Assembly (NCBI RefSeq): GCF_000719265.1
Contig: NZ_JOFL01000011.1
Coordinates: 186,001 to 250,000 of the forward strand
Reading direction: 5' to 3'
Length of the DNA: 64,000 nucleotides
DNA from: Streptomyces roseoverticillatus
Lineage (GTDB): Bacteria > Actinomycetota > Actinomycetes > Streptomycetales > Streptomycetaceae
Under the pieces are notes generated by a model. That model had not been told where the DNA came from. It was given only the letters and a program-made list of their open reading frames with translations, and did no database searches. The first letter of the stretch is position 1. Every line of letters starts with the position of its first letter. This document shows positions 61,401 to 64,000 of the stretch, piece after piece. Position numbers and translations under genes: made by a program.

Positions 61401-63020
61401 TCAGCCCTCGACGATGCCCGCCGCCCTGGCCTCCTTCAGCCAGTCCGGGAACTCCACCATCAGCTCCGCGTAGAGCTGGGCGTCCGTGAGGGACTTCGGG
61501 TCGCGGCCCGCGTGGAAGAAGCCCGCGTTGTCCACGACGCGCTTCTCCGGGACCGGGAGGGCGTCCAGCTTCCGGAGGAAGTCGAAGCCCTTGCCCTCCG
61601 GGTCGCCGAAGGCGACGAACTGCCAGAAGATCGGCAGGTTCGCGCTCTCGCAGAGGGCCCGTTCCGCGGCCGACTTGCTGTACGGGCCGCCGTCCGTCTG
61701 GAAGATGACGAACGCCGGGGCGGTCGAGCCGGACTTCTTGTAGTGCTCGATCACCGCCTCCATCGCCCAGTGGTAGTTGGTGCGGCCCATGTGGCCCATG
61801 GAGGAGTGGAGTTCCTCGATGCGGCCCTCGTGGCTGCCGAGCTCGATCTCGGCCACGCCGTCGACGTCCGTCGAGAAGAAGACGACCGGAACCGTACCGT
61901 CGTCGTCCAGGTGGGCGGACAGGCCGAGGGCCTGCTCCGCGAGGTGCTGGACCGTGCCGTTCTTGTAGAACTCGCGCATGGAGCCGGAGCGGTCGAGAAC
62001 GAGGTAGACCGCCGCGCGCTGCCCGGTCAGGCCCTGCTTCTCCAGGGAGGCGCCGGCCGCCTTGTAGAGGCTGATCAGGCCGGGGGCGCGGGTTTCCAGC
62101 TTTTGGAGGCTGATGGCGGGAGCGGGGGCGGCTGCCTGCGGGGCGGCGGGTGTGGGTGCGGGGGCCTGTGCGGGTGCGGGTGCCTGTGCCGGCGTGGCGG
62201 TTGATGCGGCTGTTTCCGCCGGTGCCGGTGGGGTGGTCTGTGCGGATGCGGGGGCCTGCGCGTGTGCGGTTGCGGAGGCAGGTGCGGGTGCGGCTGCTTG
62301 CGCGGCGGGCTGCGCGGCGGCCGGCGTGGCGGTCAGCCCGGGGGCTTCGTCGCGCGGCGGCATCGCGGGGGCCGGTTCCGGCGTCGGGCCCGGCGCGGGC
62401 TCCGGCTTGCGGACCGGGTCGGGGCCGGGGGCGGGCTCGGGCACCGGCTCGGGCTCGACCGGCGGGACGGGGTGGGGCTGCGGGATCGGCTTGGGCTTCG
62501 GCATCGGCGTCGGCTCAGGCTCGGGCTCCGGGCTCGGCTCCGGCGGGACGGGCCCGGGGCCGGGACGCGGGCCGGGGGTCGGCCCCGGCTGCGGCGTCGG
62601 CTCCAGCGGGCCCGGGTCGGGGATGCGGTCGTCGTCCGGATCGCCGGCGGCCGGCCTGCCGGTCACCGGCTCGTGGGCCGGCTCCGCCACGCGCGCGGAG
62701 CCCCCGCCACCCTGCTGCGGCGGCACCGGGGCGCGGACGGGCTCGGCAACGGTCTCCTCCGCGGGAGTGCGGGGCCGGGCCACGACCGGCTCGGTGCGCT
62801 GCTCAATACGCGGTTCAGTACGAGGTTCAGTACGCGGCTCGGTAGCGGATTCGCTCCGCGGCTCGGTGCGCGGTTCGGCGCGCGGCTCCGGGTCCGGCTC
62901 CTGGGCGGGCGCGGGCACGGACGGCGGCGCGCTCTGTACGCGCGGGCTCGCTTCGTCTCGCTCGGCCGTCGCTGTCCTGGACCGGCCGAACGCGTTCCGC
63001 AGCAGACTCCGAATGCCCAT
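61401..63020 (-). CDS. VWA-domain protein with long Pro/Glu/Ala-rich N-terminus
   Basis: 539 residues. The last 220 form a von Willebrand A domain with a complete-looking MIDAS (LVLDRSGSM, DxSxS; then TNYHWAMEA and QTDGGPYS). It matches the TerF/TerY-like VWA proteins of Streptomyces. The first 300 residues are low complexity: EPRTEPR repeats, then alternating Pro-Glu (PEPEPEPTP) and Ala-Pro-Gln stretches, probably a flexible stalk. No signal peptide, so cytoplasmic. No ter genes are adjacent in this window. ATG 63020. Confidence 0.82.
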   Translation of the reverse strand: MGIRSLLRNAFGRSRTATAERDEASPRVQSAPPSVPAPAQEPDPEPRAEPRTEPRSESATEPRTEPRTEPRIEQRTEPVVARPRTPAEETVAEPVRAPVPPQQGGGGSARVAEPAHEPVTGRPAAGDPDDDRIPDPGPLEPTPQPGPTPGPRPGPGPVPPEPSPEPEPEPTPMPKPKPIPQPHPVPPVEPEPVPEPAPGPDPVRKPEPAPGPTPEPAPAMPPRDEAPGLTATPAAAQPAAQAAAPAPASATAHAQAPASAQTTPPAPAETAASTATPAQAPAPAQAPAPTPAAPQAAAPAPAISLQKLETRAPGLISLYKAAGASLEKQGLTGQRAAVYLVLDRSGSMREFYKNGTVQHLAEQALGLSAHLDDDGTVPVVFFSTDVDGVAEIELGSHEGRIEELHSSMGHMGRTNYHWAMEAVIEHYKKSGSTAPAFVIFQTDGGPYSKSAAERALCESANLPIFWQFVAFGDPEGKGFDFLRKLDALPVPEKRVVDNAGFFHAGRDPKSLTDAQLYAELMVEFPDWLKEARAAGIVEG

Positions 63021-63306
63021 GTGGAGTAGTCCTTCACGTGTCTCGGGAGCTATGAAATGTCCGTGTTGCGGGTATACATCCCCCTGGGGGACGGTGACGT
63101 AAGGCTAGCCGCCCCCCTATTCCCCGCATGCTCAGACCCTCGCGAGGCACTCCCGGCCGCCCCACGCACGGGGGACGGGCCCTACGCCCACTTGGGGCCA
63201 CGGAACTTCACGCTCCGTCAGACGGAGGCGCGGGCGGCGGCGAATTCCGGCCACAGGCCGGGCCACGCGTCAGGCCGTACGCCGAGCCACCCGCCGCGGC
63301 CGCCGC

Positions 63307-63933
63307 TCAGCGGTGCAACGGCCGTACGAACGCCTCCAGGGCGTCCCCGACGTCCCCCGCCGCGGGCAGCTGCAGCCTGCCCGCCGGCTGCCAGCCCCAG
63401 GACCGGCGGGCCGCCTCCGCCGCCGCGGCGCGCGCGTCCGCGGGGGAGAGGAGCAGTACCGCCAGCTCCGCGCCGCTGCCGGACAGCAGCCGGTCGTGCA
63501 GCCGCCGCCCGATGCCCCGGCGGCGCTCGTGGGGCGTCACCACCAGCTCGGCGACGGCGAAGACCCGGCCCGCCGTGGTCAGCTCCTCCAGCTGCCCGGG
63601 GACGGACCCGGCGAAGCCCTGCCACCGGGCGCTGTCGCGCGGCAGGGGGTAGCCGTACGCGCAGCCGACCGGCCGCCCGCCGGAGTCCGCGATCACCAGG
63701 TCGAAGCCCGGCCGCGCGGAGTGCTCGGCGAGCCGTTCCCGGAAACGGCTGCGGCTGTGGAAGGGCTCGACGTACGGTTCCCCGTGCCCGGGACCACCGT
63801 GGCCGTGCGGTTCCGCGGAAGCCGCGGCGCCGTGCGCCGCACCGTCGTACGCCGCGACGTGCAGGTCCGCGAGCTGGTCGCGGTACTGGTCGGCCTGCCA
63901 GCGGCTCAGCCTGCGAAGGAAGACGTCACCCAT
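63307..63933 (-). CDS. GNAT family N-acetyltransferase
   Basis: 208 residues. GNAT motif A is VAELVVTPHERRRGIGRRLH (about residues 121-140), with the acetyl-CoA pyrophosphate loop RRGIGR. An upstream His/Gly-rich insertion (EPHGHGGPGHGEP) lies near residue 42. Substrate unknown. ATG 63933 with GAAGG upstream; ATG 63966 is in frame but has no better support. The 67 nt to the right edge contains no recognisable feature. Confidence 0.8.
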   Translation of the reverse strand: MGDVFLRRLSRWQADQYRDQLADLHVAAYDGAAHGAAASAEPHGHGGPGHGEPYVEPFHSRSRFRERLAEHSARPGFDLVIADSGGRPVGCAYGYPLPRDSARWQGFAGSVPGQLEELTTAGRVFAVAELVVTPHERRRGIGRRLHDRLLSGSGAELAVLLLSPADARAAAAEAARRSWGWQPAGRLQLPAAGDVGDALEAFVRPLHR

Positions 63934-64000
63934 GCGCCCTTCTTGCCCAGCGGAACCCTCACCCACCCGCCGCGGGGGGCGGTTTCCGGCGCGATAACGG

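Overview
The window is a chromosomal segment of a high-GC actinomycete, almost certainly a Streptomyces. The evidence is the very strong third-position G/C bias, frequent GTG (and one TTG) start codons with GGAGG-type ribosome binding sites, and lineage-typical genes: bacterial proteasome activator, XRE/DUF397 pair, DUF6458, DUF7848, mycothiol-dependent maleylpyruvate isomerase family and paired Ser/Thr kinases. From memory, the order metG - aspS - bkd operon - kinases - moeA - second bkd operon matches the core of the S. coelicolor chromosome around SCO3792-SCO384x. I could not check this. I saw no rRNA, tRNA, CRISPR array, transposase or phage gene.

Layout. (1) 1-2.6 kb: truncated DUF5819 gene coupled to an HTTM membrane protein, then a SpoU RNA methyltransferase. 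(2) 2.6-6.6 kb: phenylacetate and beta-oxidation functions, with paaN and a 3-hydroxyacyl-CoA dehydrogenase divergent around a PaaR-like operator and a PaaR-like TetR gene behind. (3) 6.6-11.1 kb: Lrp/BkdR regulator divergent from a complete 2-oxoacid dehydrogenase operon (E1a-E1b-E2). (4) 11.2-17.7 kb: MobA-like and MoeA molybdenum cofactor genes, an unusual tandem hairpin array, K+ channel, quinone oxidoreductase, a membrane-anchored unknown, and bpa. (5) 17.9-23.3 kb: divergent Ser/Thr kinases, aminoglycoside-phosphotransferase-like gene, PNPOx-like gene. (6) 23.4-28.1 kb: NarL-type orphan response regulator and a second complete 2-oxoacid dehydrogenase operon. (7) 28.4-50.8 kb: mostly conserved housekeeping and regulation (XRE/MmyB, GntR plus MFS, nitrilase, NHL/thioredoxin protein, M18 aminopeptidase, acyl-CoA dehydrogenase, serine protease, pirin, SpoIIE phosphatase, aspS, MarR, DinB, metG). 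(8) 50.9-59.2 kb: a more variable stretch with the XRE/DUF397 module, SDR/LysR pair, winged-helix/zinc-ribbon protein, an alpha/beta hydrolase behind a leader-peptide attenuator, ArsR-type regulator, I36 inhibitor and lipoprotein. (9) 59.3-64 kb: two-component system, VWA-domain protein, GNAT acetyltransferase.

Most notable observations. First, an alpha/beta hydrolase gene (55763-56503, minus) lies behind a 17-codon upstream ORF with a near-perfect Shine-Dalgarno, mutually exclusive hairpins one of which buries the hydrolase SD, and a promoter with an AT-tract just upstream of the -35. This is the architecture of drug-inducible translational attenuation. Second, about nine genes have short tandem duplications (12-34 bp) that begin inside the last codons and carry the stop codon into the intergenic space; this recurs too often to look accidental. 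Third, a PaaR-like operator plus an identical 11-bp element (CCTGTGGACAA), the latter exactly 22 nt from a start codon in both places, is shared by the paa and bkd divergent promoters. This suggests joint control of two acyl-CoA-producing pathways.
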